DNA from: UBA6244 sp963676875
Lineage (GTDB): Bacteria > Bacteroidota > Bacteroidia > Bacteroidales > F082
Length of the DNA stretch: 64,000 bases
NCBI GenBank assembly: GCA_963676875.1
Contig: OY781436.1
Span: 2,046,001 to 2,110,000 of the forward strand
Direction: 5' to 3'
The position numbers and the translations under genes are program-made. A model generated the notes under the pieces. The model saw only the letters and a program-made list of their open reading frames with translations. It did no database searches and had not been told where the DNA came from. Below are positions 19,017-29,143 of the stretch, piece after piece (within the stretch, counting starts at the first letter, position 1; every line of letters starts with the position of its first letter).

Positions 19017-21419
19017 ATGATACGTAGAATCAACAAAGTTGCGGTACTCGGCTCGGGAGTCATGGGCTCGGGAATCGCTTGTCATTTTGCCAACATCGGT
19101 CTGGAAGTGCTGTTGCTCGACATCGTCCCGCGGGAGCTAACCGATGATGAAAAAGCAAAGGGTCTTACCCTCAACGACAAACCCGTGAGAAACCGACTGG
19201 TAAACAACGCCCTCGCGGCAGCCCTCAAATCCAAACCTTCGCCCATCTACAAACAATCCTTTGCCAAACGCATCACCACCGGAAACTTCGATGACGATTT
19301 GCCCAAAATAAAAGACTGTGATTGGGTGATCGAAGTGGTGATCGAACGGCTCGACATCAAACAACAGGTGTTCGAAAAAGTGGAAAAATTCCGCAAGCCT
19401 TGTTCGCTGATTACCTCCAACACTTCGGGAATCTCGGTGGAAAAAATGATTGAAGGCCGCAGCGAAGATTTCCGGAAACATTTCTGTGGAACACACTTCT
19501 TCAATCCTCCTCGTTATCTTCAACTTTTTGAAATTATTCCCACCAGCAAAACTTCACCCGAAGTGCTTGATTTTCTGGCTGATTATGCAGGTCGTTTTTT
19601 GGGAAAAACACCTGTTCTGGCCAAAGATACGCCCGCGTTTATTGCCAACCGCGTAGGCACTTTCTCCATCATGGAATTGTTCAATAACGTGGAATCAATG
19701 GGGCTCACCATCCCCGAAATAGATAAACTTACCGGCCCGGTCATCGGTCGTGCCAAATCGGCTACCTTCCGCACTGCCGACATTGTGGGCCTCGACACCC
19801 TGGTGCATGTGGCCGACAACATCCGCCAAACCACCAACGACGAATCCAATGATGCTTTTAAAATTCCGGCCTACCTGCAAAAAATGCTCGACAACAAATG
19901 GTTGGGCTCGAAAACAAAACAAGGATTCTTTAAAAAAGTAGAAGAAGACGGGAAGAAAAAATTCCTGTCGCTGGATTTTGCCACCCTCGACTATGTGGAA
20001 GCTCCTCGCCCCAAATTTTCGGTGTTTGAAAAAACCAAGGGTATCGACGACCTGCGTCAACGCATGCCCATTTTGTTTGCCGACAAGGGCAAAGCCGGCG
20101 AATTTTACCGTTCCTCTTTCTACAGCCTGTTTCAGTTTGTTTCTAACCGCATTCCCGAAATCACCGATGATTTGTACAAGGTGGACGATGCCATGAATGC
20201 AGGATTCGGTTGGAAACTGGGGCCTTTCCAAACCTGGGATGCCGTGGGTGTGGCTCCTACCGTGACGGCCATGGAAGAAGCCGGAAAAAAACCAGCTCAA
20301 TGGATTTACGACATGCTCGAAGACGGAATCCAAAGTTTTTATACCGTAAAGGAAGGTAAAAAATTCTATTACGACATACCTTCCAAATCATACAAGGAAA
20401 TCCCCGGACAGGAGGCGTTGCTCTCGCTGGAAGTGCTCCGCACCTCACATGTTCTCTGGGAAAATACCGATACCACCATTTTCGATCTGGGCGATGGCGT
20501 GCTCAACATCGAGTTTCATACCAAAATGAATACCATCGGACAAGGTGTGCTCGAAGGCCTCAACAAAGCCCTCGACATGGCCGAAGCCGACTACAAAGCC
20601 CTGGTGATTTCAAACGAAGGCGAACATTTTTCGGCTGGCGCCAATGTGGGCATGATTTATATGCTGGCCATCGAACAGGAATTTGAAGACCTCGACCTGG
20701 CGGTGCAATGGTTTCAAAAAACCACCATGCGCCTGCGCTATTCGTCCATTCCGGTAATTGCCGCTCCTCACGGAATGGCTTTGGGCGGAGGTTGCGAAGT
20801 GTGTATGCACAGCGACAAGGTTGTTGCCCATGCCGAAACTTACATGGGTTTGGTGGAATTTGGCGTTGGCCTCATTCCCGGTGGTGGCGGTACCAAGGAA
20901 TTCGCCTTGCGTCTTTCGGATGAATTGAAAGATGGTGATATCCGTACCAACGCCTTCCTCAACCGTTACCTGAGCATTGGTCAGGCCAAAGTATCTACTT
21001 CGGCTTACGAAGCCTTCGATCTGGGCTATCTGCGTCCCGGAATTGATGAGGTGGTGGTAAGCAGAGCTCATCAGTTGGCTTATGCCAAAAAGGCTGCTCT
21101 CAATCTGGTGGAAAAAGGCTATTCCAAACCGGCACCTCGCCACGATATCAAGGTGTTGGGCAAAGAAGCACTCGGACTGGTGTATGTGGGCGCCGACGGA
21201 TTTACCACTGCCAACTACATGAGCGAACACGATAAACTCATCGCCGAAAAGCTGGGCATGGTGATGGCCGGAGGAGAAATTTCGGAAGCACTCACCGAAG
21301 TTTCCGAACAGTACCTGCTCAACCTCGAACGCCGGGCATTCCTGGAACTTTGCATGCAACGCAAAACACTCGAACGTATCCAGAGCCTGATTACATCCGG
21401 TAAAATTCTGAGAAATTAA
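19017..21419 (+). CDS. fadN: 3-hydroxyacyl-CoA dehydrogenase / enoyl-CoA hydratase fusion (FadN-like)
   Basis: The 800-residue bifunctional enzyme carries out the hydration and NAD-dependent oxidation steps of fatty-acid beta-oxidation. The dehydrogenase comes first: Rossmann motif GSGVMGSGIA (12-21), then the HFFNPP catalytic-loop motif (about 160) and two C-terminal 3HCDH domains. A crotonase domain follows (about 490-690) with oxyanion-hole stretches SAGANVG and ALGGGCEV, plus GLIPGGGGTKE. This order, dehydrogenase before hydratase, and the length match FadN of Bacillus rather than E. coli FadB. The thiolase starts 29 bases downstream. Confidence 0.92.
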   Translation: MIRRINKVAVLGSGVMGSGIACHFANIGLEVLLLDIVPRELTDDEKAKGLTLNDKPVRNRLVNNALAAALKSKPSPIYKQSFAKRITTGNFDDDLPKIKDCDWVIEVVIERLDIKQQVFEKVEKFRKPCSLITSNTSGISVEKMIEGRSEDFRKHFCGTHFFNPPRYLQLFEIIPTSKTSPEVLDFLADYAGRFLGKTPVLAKDTPAFIANRVGTFSIMELFNNVESMGLTIPEIDKLTGPVIGRAKSATFRTADIVGLDTLVHVADNIRQTTNDESNDAFKIPAYLQKMLDNKWLGSKTKQGFFKKVEEDGKKKFLSLDFATLDYVEAPRPKFSVFEKTKGIDDLRQRMPILFADKGKAGEFYRSSFYSLFQFVSNRIPEITDDLYKVDDAMNAGFGWKLGPFQTWDAVGVAPTVTAMEEAGKKPAQWIYDMLEDGIQSFYTVKEGKKFYYDIPSKSYKEIPGQEALLSLEVLRTSHVLWENTDTTIFDLGDGVLNIEFHTKMNTIGQGVLEGLNKALDMAEADYKALVISNEGEHFSAGANVGMIYMLAIEQEFEDLDLAVQWFQKTTMRLRYSSIPVIAAPHGMALGGGCEVCMHSDKVVAHAETYMGLVEFGVGLIPGGGGTKEFALRLSDELKDGDIRTNAFLNRYLSIGQAKVSTSAYEAFDLGYLRPGIDEVVVSRAHQLAYAKKAALNLVEKGYSKPAPRHDIKVLGKEALGLVYVGADGFTTANYMSEHDKLIAEKLGMVMAGGEISEALTEVSEQYLLNLERRAFLELCMQRKTLERIQSLITSGKILRN

Positions 21420-21448
21420 ATCAATCATTAACCAGAAAAAGTAATATC

Positions 21449-22621
21449 ATGAATGCATATATAGTAGGAGGTTACCGTTCAGCCATTGGAAAAGCCCCGC
21501 GTGGCAGTTTCCGTTTTACACGTCCCGACGACATTGCCGCGGCTGTCATCAGACATTTGTTGGCCGATTTTCCTCAAATTGATCATACCCGCATCGACGA
21601 TGTGGTGGTAGGCAACGCTTTCCCGGAAGCCGAAACCGGATTCAACATGGGGCGCATGTTGTCGCTCATGTCCATGGATACGGTAGAAGTGCCCGGCTCA
21701 ACCATCAACAGATATTGTGCCTCCGGGCTCGAATCCATTGCCATCGCTTCCGCGAAAATTACCGCCGGAATAGCCGATATCATCGTCGCCGGAGGTGCCG
21801 AAACCATGTCGATGATTTCCATGGGTGGCTGGCGTCAGGTGCCCAATCCGGAAATTGGCAAAAACCATCCCAAATGGTACCTGAGCATGGGTCTCACCAG
21901 TGAAATGGTGGCCAAAGAGTACAAGGTATCGCGTGAAGAACAGGATGCTTTCGCCGTAAAATCCGTTGAAAAAGCCCTGGCAGCCATTGATGCCGGAAAA
22001 TTTAAAGACGAAATTGTACCTATCACCATCAAGGAAAACATGGTGGTAAACGATAAACTGGTGGCCAAAGAAACGGTGTTCGACACCGATGAAGGTCCCC
22101 GCCGGGGCACCACCATTCAGGCACTTTCACGATTGCGCCCTGCCTTTGCCGCCGATGGATTTTCCACTGCCGGAAACTCCTCACAAATGTCGGATGGCGC
22201 TGCCTTTGTGTTGGTGGTTTCCGAAAAAATCCTCAAAGAGTACAACCTGAAACCCATTGCACGCCTGGTGGATTATCAGGTAGCAGGTGTGGAGCCTTAC
22301 AAAATGGGGGTTGGTCCCATGGTGGCCATTCCCAAAGCATTGAAACATGCCGGCATGAACCTGGGACAAATTGATGCCATCGAGCTCAACGAAGCCTTCG
22401 CCTCTCAATCCATTGCCGTAATACGCGAGTTGGGACTAGACGAAAACAAAGTAAATGTGAACGGTGGTGCCATCGCTTTGGGTCATCCCCTGGGTGCCAC
22501 AGGTGCCAAACTCACCGTTCAGGTATTGCACGAGCTTCAGCGTACAGGCGGAAAATACGGCATGGTCACCATGTGTATCGGTACGGGTCAGGGTGCTGCC
22601 GGAATTTTTGAAATGCTTTAA
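21449..22621 (+). CDS. fadA: Acetyl-CoA C-acyltransferase (thiolase)
   Basis: The 390-residue thiolase cleaves 3-ketoacyl-CoA in the last beta-oxidation step. Acyl-accepting Cys90 lies in NRYCASGLESI, the NEAFA motif and the GHPLGATGA histidine follow near the C-terminus, and the second catalytic Cys is in CIGTGQG. Length is normal. Its place between the hydratase/dehydrogenase and acyl-CoA dehydrogenase genes supports a degradative rather than biosynthetic role. Confidence 0.93.
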   Translation: MNAYIVGGYRSAIGKAPRGSFRFTRPDDIAAAVIRHLLADFPQIDHTRIDDVVVGNAFPEAETGFNMGRMLSLMSMDTVEVPGSTINRYCASGLESIAIASAKITAGIADIIVAGGAETMSMISMGGWRQVPNPEIGKNHPKWYLSMGLTSEMVAKEYKVSREEQDAFAVKSVEKALAAIDAGKFKDEIVPITIKENMVVNDKLVAKETVFDTDEGPRRGTTIQALSRLRPAFAADGFSTAGNSSQMSDGAAFVLVVSEKILKEYNLKPIARLVDYQVAGVEPYKMGVGPMVAIPKALKHAGMNLGQIDAIELNEAFASQSIAVIRELGLDENKVNVNGGAIALGHPLGATGAKLTVQVLHELQRTGGKYGMVTMCIGTGQGAAGIFEML

Positions 22622-22654
22622 TTCAGTGGAAAAATAACTTAAAAAGATAATCAA

Positions 22655-24439
22655 ATGTCAGAAAACAAATCACTTAAAGGAGGCGAGTTTTTAATTAAAG
22701 AAACCCTGGCCAACGACGTATTTATCCCGGAAGAATTCAATGAAGAACAACGCATGATGGCCCAAAGCTGTCGCGAATTTACCGAAACTCAGGTCATTCC
22801 CCAAATGGACCAACTGGAAAAGCACGACCGCGAGTTGCTTTCAAAATTGCTCAAAGAAGCCGGAGATTTGGGTCTGTTGGGTATTTCGGTACCCGAAGAA
22901 TATGAGGGCTTTGGCCAAAACTTTGTTACTTCCATGCTCACCGTGGAAGAAATGGGAAAAGGTTACAGTTTTGCTGTGGCTTACTCGGCTCACACCGGTA
23001 TTGGCACTTTGCCCATTTTGTATTACGGCACCGAAGAGCAAAAACAAACCTATTTGCCCAAGCTCGCCACCGGCGAATTCATTGGTGCTTATTGTCTTAC
23101 AGAAGCTGAGGCCGGATCTGACCCCAATTCGGGTAAAACAAAAGCAGTGCTGAGTGCAGATGGTTCTACCTATACCCTCAACGGTGTTAAAATCTGGATT
23201 ACCAACGGTGGCGTGGCCGATTTGCTCATTGTGTTTGCCAAAATCGGCGACGACAAAAACCTGAGTGCCTTCATCGTGGAAACGGCTACTCCGGGCATCA
23301 CCATTGGCGCCGACGAGGAAAAAATGGGCATCAAAGGATCATCCACCGTTCAGGTGTATTTTGACAATGTGGTGATTCCGGCCAAAAATCTGTTGGGTGA
23401 ACAAAATGGCGGTTTTAAAATTGCCCTCAACATCCTGAACCTGGGGCGTATCAAGCTTTCCGGTGCTGCTGTTGGTGCCTGCAAGGGAACCATCAACCTG
23501 GCCCTCGACTACGCCAACGAACGCAAACAGTTTGGTACGGCCATCGCCAATTTCGGCGCCATCAAATACAAGCTGGGCGAAATGGCCATCCGTACATTTG
23601 CCTCCGAATCGCTTACTTACCGCGCCAGTCAGAATATCGACGATGCCATTCAATCGTACATGGAGCAGGGCATGGACAAGGGAAAAGCCACCGTGGAAGG
23701 TATTCGTCAGTATGCCATCGAAGCCAGTATTGCCAAGGTGTTTGGTTCCGAGGTGCTGGATTATGTAACCGATGAAGGCGTTCAAATTTATGGTGGTATG
23801 GGCTATTCGGCCGAAACTGCCGTAGAACGTGCTTACCGCGACTCGCGCATCAACCGCATTTTTGAAGGTACCAACGAAATCAACCGTATGGTGATTGTGG
23901 GCGAACTGCTCAAACGGGCCATGAAAGGCGAAATCGACCTGCTGACTCCTGCCAAAGCTGTGGGTGCCGAACTCATGGGCATTCCCGATTTTGGCTCGGT
24001 TACCACCGACTATTATGAGTCCAAGAAAAAGCTGGTGGTGAATTTCAAAAAGGCCATCCTGATGGTGGCCGGTGCTGCCATTCAGAAATACATGGACAAA
24101 TTTGCCGACGAGCAGGAAATCCTCATGGCATTGGCCGACATGATTATCCTGACCTATGCCGCCGAATCTTCGCTGCTGCGTACCGAAAAGCTCAGTCATA
24201 CACTTGCCGATGACAAACTGAGCCTGTACAAAGACATGACGGATGTGTTCTTCTACGATGCCGCTGCCAAAATCAATAAGTATGGCGTGGATGCCGTGAA
24301 TGCTTTTGCCACGGGTGATGAGCAACAAGCCATGCTCATGGGCATGAAACGCTTTACCAAGGCTACCGGCGTTAATTCCATTGCTGCCCGCCGCCGCATT
24401 GCCGACCTGATGATTGAAAAGAACAAATATCCTTTTTAA
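22655..24439 (+). CDS. fadE: Acyl-CoA dehydrogenase
   Basis: The 594-residue FAD enzyme introduces the first double bond in beta-oxidation. N-terminal helical, middle beta and C-terminal domains are recognisable (for example YCLTEAEAGSD, GIKGSSTVQV, RKQFGTAIANFG), with the catalytic glutamate (E404) in IFEGTNEINR. About 170 further residues form a C-terminal extension, as in very-long-chain type or Bacillus FadE enzymes. Electrons should pass to an electron-transfer flavoprotein and on to the quinone pool, perhaps through the Fe-S protein at 26949. No etfAB gene is in the window. Confidence 0.92.
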   Translation: MSENKSLKGGEFLIKETLANDVFIPEEFNEEQRMMAQSCREFTETQVIPQMDQLEKHDRELLSKLLKEAGDLGLLGISVPEEYEGFGQNFVTSMLTVEEMGKGYSFAVAYSAHTGIGTLPILYYGTEEQKQTYLPKLATGEFIGAYCLTEAEAGSDPNSGKTKAVLSADGSTYTLNGVKIWITNGGVADLLIVFAKIGDDKNLSAFIVETATPGITIGADEEKMGIKGSSTVQVYFDNVVIPAKNLLGEQNGGFKIALNILNLGRIKLSGAAVGACKGTINLALDYANERKQFGTAIANFGAIKYKLGEMAIRTFASESLTYRASQNIDDAIQSYMEQGMDKGKATVEGIRQYAIEASIAKVFGSEVLDYVTDEGVQIYGGMGYSAETAVERAYRDSRINRIFEGTNEINRMVIVGELLKRAMKGEIDLLTPAKAVGAELMGIPDFGSVTTDYYESKKKLVVNFKKAILMVAGAAIQKYMDKFADEQEILMALADMIILTYAAESSLLRTEKLSHTLADDKLSLYKDMTDVFFYDAAAKINKYGVDAVNAFATGDEQQAMLMGMKRFTKATGVNSIAARRRIADLMIEKNKYPF

Positions 24440-24464
24440 TAATACTGCTTTGTTTATATGTTCC

Positions 24465-24490
24465 CCGGAGTGCGGTTTGCCGCACTCCGG
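24465..24490 (+). terminator. Strong stem-loop inside the operon
   Basis: A perfect 11-bp stem CCGGAGTGCGG / CCGCACTCCGG with a 4-base TTTG loop is followed by only ATTTTG. It lies in the 70-base gap after fadE, so it may partly terminate or protect the upstream message rather than fully stop transcription. Confidence 0.6.
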
Positions 24491-24509
24491 ATTTTGAAAC
24501 CAACCTGAC

Positions 24510-25001
24510 ATGAACTCAAAAAACAAATTCGAGGTACTTGCCAACAACCGCTTTAAAATGAGGTTGTTCATGCTGTTGAAATTGCCCCTGGCCTTTGTGG
24601 CCAAACTCCGCATCGACCAAATGAACATGCATCAGGCCTCGGTTTCGCTGCCCTTTAATTATCTCAACAAAAATCCTTTTCGTTCCATCTATTTTGCCGC
24701 TTTGAGCATGGCAGCCGAACTTTCTACCGGAATACTGGCCATGGCGCATGTGGAGCAAAGTCCGGTGCCCGTTTCCATGCTGGTGTTCAACATGCGGGCT
24801 GAGTTTGTAAAGAAATCACGAACACGCATTGTGTTCTCCTGTTTACAAGGCGATCTGCTGGCTCAAACCATTGCCGCGAGCATTGCCGAAAATGTAGGAA
24901 AAACCTGCGAGGTATCCACCGAAGGTGTTGATGACGAAGGAGATGTGGTGGCACGCTTCTGGTTTACCTGGACATTCAAACCCAAAACCAAAAAAAACTA
25001 A
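24510..25001 (+). CDS. DUF4442-type hot-dog-fold protein, likely acyl-CoA thioesterase
   Basis: The 163-residue protein resembles DUF4442 proteins of the hot-dog thioesterase superfamily: a long N-terminal segment, the pattern NPFRSIYFAALSMAAELSTG, which matches the central hot-dog helix, and alternating beta strands ending in WFTWTFKPK. It sits between fadE and the acyl-CoA ligase, so release of free acid from stalled acyl-CoA is a reasonable role, but activity is inferred from fold and context only. Confidence 0.75.
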   Translation: MNSKNKFEVLANNRFKMRLFMLLKLPLAFVAKLRIDQMNMHQASVSLPFNYLNKNPFRSIYFAALSMAAELSTGILAMAHVEQSPVPVSMLVFNMRAEFVKKSRTRIVFSCLQGDLLAQTIAASIAENVGKTCEVSTEGVDDEGDVVARFWFTWTFKPKTKKN

Positions 25002-25025
25002 AATAACGATTAACACGCTACTCAA

Positions 25026-26855
25026 ATGAACGTATCAAGAACCTTCGACATCCTGACTCAATTGGTTGAAAAATATCCCAAAGAAGATGCCCTGGCGGTA
25101 AAGCGAAACGGTAAATGGGAGAAGTTTTCCACCGAAGAATACAAAAACATGGCCGACATGATCAGCTATGGTCTGTTGGCATTCGGGTTTACCAAGGGCG
25201 ATAAAATCATCACCATCAGCAACAACCGTCCTGAATGGAATTTTTTGGACATGGGCATGAGTCAGGTCGGCGTGGTGCATGTGCCGGTGTATCCCAACAT
25301 TGGCGAAATTGAATACCAGCATATCCTGCGACATTCTGATGCAAAAATGGTGATTGTTTCTTCCAGGGAATATTACCAAATTCTCAGACCCCTGGTGGAT
25401 AAGGCCGAAAATGTGAAAGATTTGCTGACTATCGATCAGGTGGAAGGTGCCGAAAACATCGACAAAATCATCAGGCTGGGTGCCGAAAATCAGGATACAG
25501 AAAAACTGGAGCGTATAAAAAATGCCATCGACCCGAACGATTTGCTGTCGATTATCTACACTTCCGGCACCACCGGTCGAAGCAAAGGGGTGATGCTCTG
25601 CCACCGGAATTTTGTGTCCAACGTGGAAGGAACCACCAATATTTTACCCATCAATCACGAAGAACGTTTCCTGAGTTTTTTGCCCTTGTGCCATGTGCTC
25701 GAACGTATGGTAAACTACCTCATCCAGTACAAAGGCGCATCGGTGTATTATGCCGAAAGTACCGACACCATTGGCGAAAATCTTCGTGAAGTTAGCCCCC
25801 ACGGGTTCACCAGCGTGCCACGCGTAATCGAAAAACTTTACGACAAGCTTCTGCTCAAGGGCAAAGAGCTTACGGGAATAAAGAAAGCCCTGTTTTTCTG
25901 GGCGGTTGACCTGGGATTAAAATTCGAACTCAACCACGCCAACGGACGCCTTTACGACATCAAACATGCCATTGCCGACAAATTGATTTACAGCAAGTGG
26001 CGCGAGGCATTGGGTGGCAACATCAAGGTGATCATCTCCGGAGGAGCAGCACTTCAGGAACGTTTGGCGAGGGTGTTTAATGGTGCCGGCATTCCCATTA
26101 TGGAAGGTTACGGACTCACCGAAACATCTCCCGTAATCTCTGTAAATCAGGCACATTACCCCTACATGAAATTTGGTACCGTGGGTCCTGTTTTGGAAAA
26201 TGTACAAGTGAAAATTGCCGAAGATGGCGAAATCCTCATGAAAGGCCCCAACCTCATGATGGGATATTATAAGGCCAAAACTGTAACCAATGAGGTGATT
26301 GACTCGGAAGGATACTTTCATACCGGCGACATCGGTGTGCTGTTGGAACACAATATCCTGAAAATTACCGACCGTAAAAAGGAGATTTTTAAACTGAGTA
26401 CGGGAAAATATGTGGCTCCTCAGGTGGTGGAAAACAGATTTAAAGAATCGTCGTTCATCGAGCAAATCATGGTGGTGGGTGAGGGCGAAAAGTATGCCGC
26501 AGCCATTATTTGTCCGGCTTTTCATTTCCTGCATGCCTGGTGCAGCCGCTATGGAATAAAATTCCGCGACAACAAAGACCTGATTCAAAAGCCTAGGGTA
26601 ATGGAGCGCTATCAGCAGGAAATTGACGAAATAAATAAAAGTTTGGGACACCACGAGCAGGTGAAAAAATTTGAACTCACTTGTGCCGACTGGACTCCCG
26701 AAACCGGAGAACTTTCGCCCACACTTAAAGTAAAACGCAAGTTTTTGAAAGAAAAATACCGCATCAAACTCGACCGCCTGTATGGCTATACCGAAGAATC
26801 GGGATTGGTGGGCTTGCCCGATGATCCGGCTCCTGTGGAAGATGTGCAGGAGTAA
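25026..26855 (+). CDS. fadD: Long-chain fatty acid-CoA ligase
   Basis: The 609-residue AMP-binding enzyme activates fatty acids to acyl-CoA. The phosphate-binding motif IYTSGTTGRSKGV is at about residues 176-188, the GYGLTETSP motif and the YFHTGDIG hinge region follow, and the C-terminal domain has DRKKEIFKLSTGKYV. It belongs to the bacterial long-chain/FAA1-like group by length and motifs. Feeding substrate into the preceding enzymes fits the operon. Confidence 0.92.
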   Translation: MNVSRTFDILTQLVEKYPKEDALAVKRNGKWEKFSTEEYKNMADMISYGLLAFGFTKGDKIITISNNRPEWNFLDMGMSQVGVVHVPVYPNIGEIEYQHILRHSDAKMVIVSSREYYQILRPLVDKAENVKDLLTIDQVEGAENIDKIIRLGAENQDTEKLERIKNAIDPNDLLSIIYTSGTTGRSKGVMLCHRNFVSNVEGTTNILPINHEERFLSFLPLCHVLERMVNYLIQYKGASVYYAESTDTIGENLREVSPHGFTSVPRVIEKLYDKLLLKGKELTGIKKALFFWAVDLGLKFELNHANGRLYDIKHAIADKLIYSKWREALGGNIKVIISGGAALQERLARVFNGAGIPIMEGYGLTETSPVISVNQAHYPYMKFGTVGPVLENVQVKIAEDGEILMKGPNLMMGYYKAKTVTNEVIDSEGYFHTGDIGVLLEHNILKITDRKKEIFKLSTGKYVAPQVVENRFKESSFIEQIMVVGEGEKYAAAIICPAFHFLHAWCSRYGIKFRDNKDLIQKPRVMERYQQEIDEINKSLGHHEQVKKFELTCADWTPETGELSPTLKVKRKFLKEKYRIKLDRLYGYTEESGLVGLPDDPAPVEDVQE

Positions 26856-26948
26856 ATCCGTGGGGGTGATTGGAATTTATTTCCATTCTAAGAGACATAT
26901 TGAGTAAACTTGCAGCAAATTTGTTTGACCAACTAACGCGACAATCGT

Positions 26949-29021
26949 ATGATAAAGCAACTTATTTTTTTGATCGTTTTATTGATCACCCTGGCCGTTT
27001 TTACCTATTCCATGATCCGGTACTTCAGGTACTTTAAGTTTACCAAAAAGAAACCGCTGGGAGATATTGGCCAACGTCTCTGGATCACCATTAAGGTAGC
27101 CCTGTTTCAGGAAAAAATCCTGCGCCGTCCGGTGGTGGGAATCATGCATGCCCTGGTGTGGTGGGGCTTTATCCTGATCTTATTCGGCAGCATCGAAATG
27201 GTAATCGACGGGCTGTTTGGCACCGAAAAAATATTCTCTTTCATGGGGCCCGTATATGATTTCCTGATGGCTTCGGGGGATGTTTTCGGACTAATTATTG
27301 CCGTGGCCATTCTGGCTTTTTTGTTTCGCAGGTTGTTCATGCACATCAAACGGTTTTATGGCCCTGAGATGAAACCCGTTTCCAAGGCCGACGCCAACCT
27401 GGCCCTCACCATTATTTTGGTGTTGATGATCAGTTTGTTGGGAATGAATACTTTCTATGTGGCCTTTACCAAAGGTATTGGAGAGCATGTAATCGGTGTA
27501 TATCCGGTAAGCAGTTGGTTGGCCGGCTTTTTCCAAAATATGCCCGCCGATCAGGCGCTTCTGTTGATGCAAATCAACTGGTGGACACATATTGTACTGA
27601 TCTTTATTTTTGCCAATATTCTGCCCTATTCCAAACATTTTCACGTGTTTATGTCGGTTCCCAGCGTGTTTGTGAGCAAGCTGAAACCATTGGGTTACGT
27701 GGACAACATGGAAAACATCACCAAGGAGGTGAAACTGATGCTCGACCCCAACGCCGCTTTCGCGGAAGCTCCCGAAGAAGAAGGTGAGCCTGAACGCTTT
27801 GGCGCCAAGGATGTTACCGACCTCAACTGGGTAAATTACCTCAACTCGTTGTCGTGTACCGAATGTGGAAGATGTACCTCCGTTTGTCCGGCCAATATTA
27901 CGGGCAAACTGCTTTCTCCACGAAAAATTATGATGGACACCCGTGCCCGCATGAAGGAACTGGGCCCCGAATTGTTGAAAAACGGCACCGGCTTTGACGA
28001 TGGCAAATCATTGCTCACCACCTACATCACCGAAGAAGAACTCTGGGCGTGTACGCTTTGTAATGCTTGTGCCCAGGAATGTCCCGTCAACATCAACCAA
28101 CCGGCCATCATCCTCGACATGCGCCGGTATCTGGTGATGGAAGAATCGAAAGCTCCATCCGGCCTGAACAGCGTGTTTGCCAACATCGAAAACAATGGTG
28201 CTCCATGGCAGTTTTCGCCCGAAGACCGCATGAACTGGGTCGATGGTTTGGAAGTCCCGTTGTTGGCTGAAAAAACCGGGAAACCCGAATTTTTGCTTTG
28301 GGTGGGGTCGGCAGGTGCCTTTGATGATCGGTACAAGAAAGTGATGCGTTCGTTTGTCGGCATCCTCAACCACCTGAAGGTAGATTTTGCCGTGCTCGGT
28401 ATTGAAGAATCCGACAGTGGTGATGTAGCCCGTCGTGCAGGAAATGAGATGTTGTTTCAAATGCAGGCCCTCACCAACATTGAGGTGCTGAATGGCTACG
28501 AAGTAACCAAAATTGTGACCTGCGATCCACACGATTTCAACACCTTGAAAAATGAATATCCCGATTTGGGCGGAAATTACGAAGTAATCCACCATTCGCA
28601 ATACCTGCAACAGCTCATCGATTCAGGAAAAATCAACCCCAATCAGGGCGAGTTGTCGGGCAAAAAAATCACCTACCACGATCCTTGCTATCTGGGACGT
28701 GCCAATGGTGAATATGAAGCACCCCGCTCGGTACTCAACGCCATTCCTTCCATAAAAATGGAGATGGAACGCAGCAAGAGCTTTGGTTTGTGTTGTGGTG
28801 CCGGTGGCGGACAAATGTTTAAAGAAGCCGAAAAAGGCGACAAGGAAGTGTTTATCGAGCGTACCGAAGAAGCCCTGGCCACCGGATGCGATATCATTGC
28901 CACCGCTTGCCCCTTTTGTATGACCATGATGACCGATGGCATCAAATACAAAAACAAGGAAGAATCTGTAAAGAACTACGACATCGCCGAATTGGTGAGC
29001 ATGGGATTGGGATTGGGATAG
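26949..29021 (+). CDS. Membrane Fe-S oxidoreductase (FadF/HdrD-like), probable ETF:quinone electron carrier
   Basis: The 690-residue protein has about five N-terminal membrane helices resembling a nitrate reductase gamma / heme-b domain (residues 1-230), two ferredoxin-type 4Fe-4S motifs, CTECGRCTSVCP (about 302) and CTLCNACAQECP (about 367), and two cysteine-rich CCG-type segments (YHDPCYLGR...CCGAGGG, then TACPFC). This is the layout of Bacillus FadF and related proteins linked to acyl-CoA dehydrogenases. By that analogy it passes electrons from reduced ETF to menaquinone at the inner membrane. It lies 93 bases after fadD and ends the operon. Confidence 0.88.
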   Translation: MIKQLIFLIVLLITLAVFTYSMIRYFRYFKFTKKKPLGDIGQRLWITIKVALFQEKILRRPVVGIMHALVWWGFILILFGSIEMVIDGLFGTEKIFSFMGPVYDFLMASGDVFGLIIAVAILAFLFRRLFMHIKRFYGPEMKPVSKADANLALTIILVLMISLLGMNTFYVAFTKGIGEHVIGVYPVSSWLAGFFQNMPADQALLLMQINWWTHIVLIFIFANILPYSKHFHVFMSVPSVFVSKLKPLGYVDNMENITKEVKLMLDPNAAFAEAPEEEGEPERFGAKDVTDLNWVNYLNSLSCTECGRCTSVCPANITGKLLSPRKIMMDTRARMKELGPELLKNGTGFDDGKSLLTTYITEEELWACTLCNACAQECPVNINQPAIILDMRRYLVMEESKAPSGLNSVFANIENNGAPWQFSPEDRMNWVDGLEVPLLAEKTGKPEFLLWVGSAGAFDDRYKKVMRSFVGILNHLKVDFAVLGIEESDSGDVARRAGNEMLFQMQALTNIEVLNGYEVTKIVTCDPHDFNTLKNEYPDLGGNYEVIHHSQYLQQLIDSGKINPNQGELSGKKITYHDPCYLGRANGEYEAPRSVLNAIPSIKMEMERSKSFGLCCGAGGGQMFKEAEKGDKEVFIERTEEALATGCDIIATACPFCMTMMTDGIKYKNKEESVKNYDIAELVSMGLGLG

Positions 29022-29085
29022 CCCATAGCTGATCATCTTGCTTTTAAAGCTTAATGGCTATCCTCTTGAATGAGCAGTGTTCTTT

Positions 29086-29117
29086 TTTGAATAATACAAC
29101 AAAAAGTACTAATATTG
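29086..29117 (+). promoter_or_regulatory. Putative promoter for the 29144 lipoprotein
   Basis: TTTG (29086-29089), 20 bases, then TAATATTG (29110-29117), one mismatch from TAnnTTTG. Confidence 0.45.
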
Positions 29118-29143
29118 TGCTAACCAATTAAAAAAATCTAAGT

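Noticed and set aside
20610..21428. 272-codon minus-strand ORF under the hydratase domain
   Set aside because: Antisense to FadN-like coding sequence; no recognisable domain or promoter.
23339..24628. 429-codon minus-strand ORF under the acyl-CoA dehydrogenase
   Set aside because: It is the antisense of a conserved enzyme and its product has the random His/Phe-rich composition typical of such shadows.
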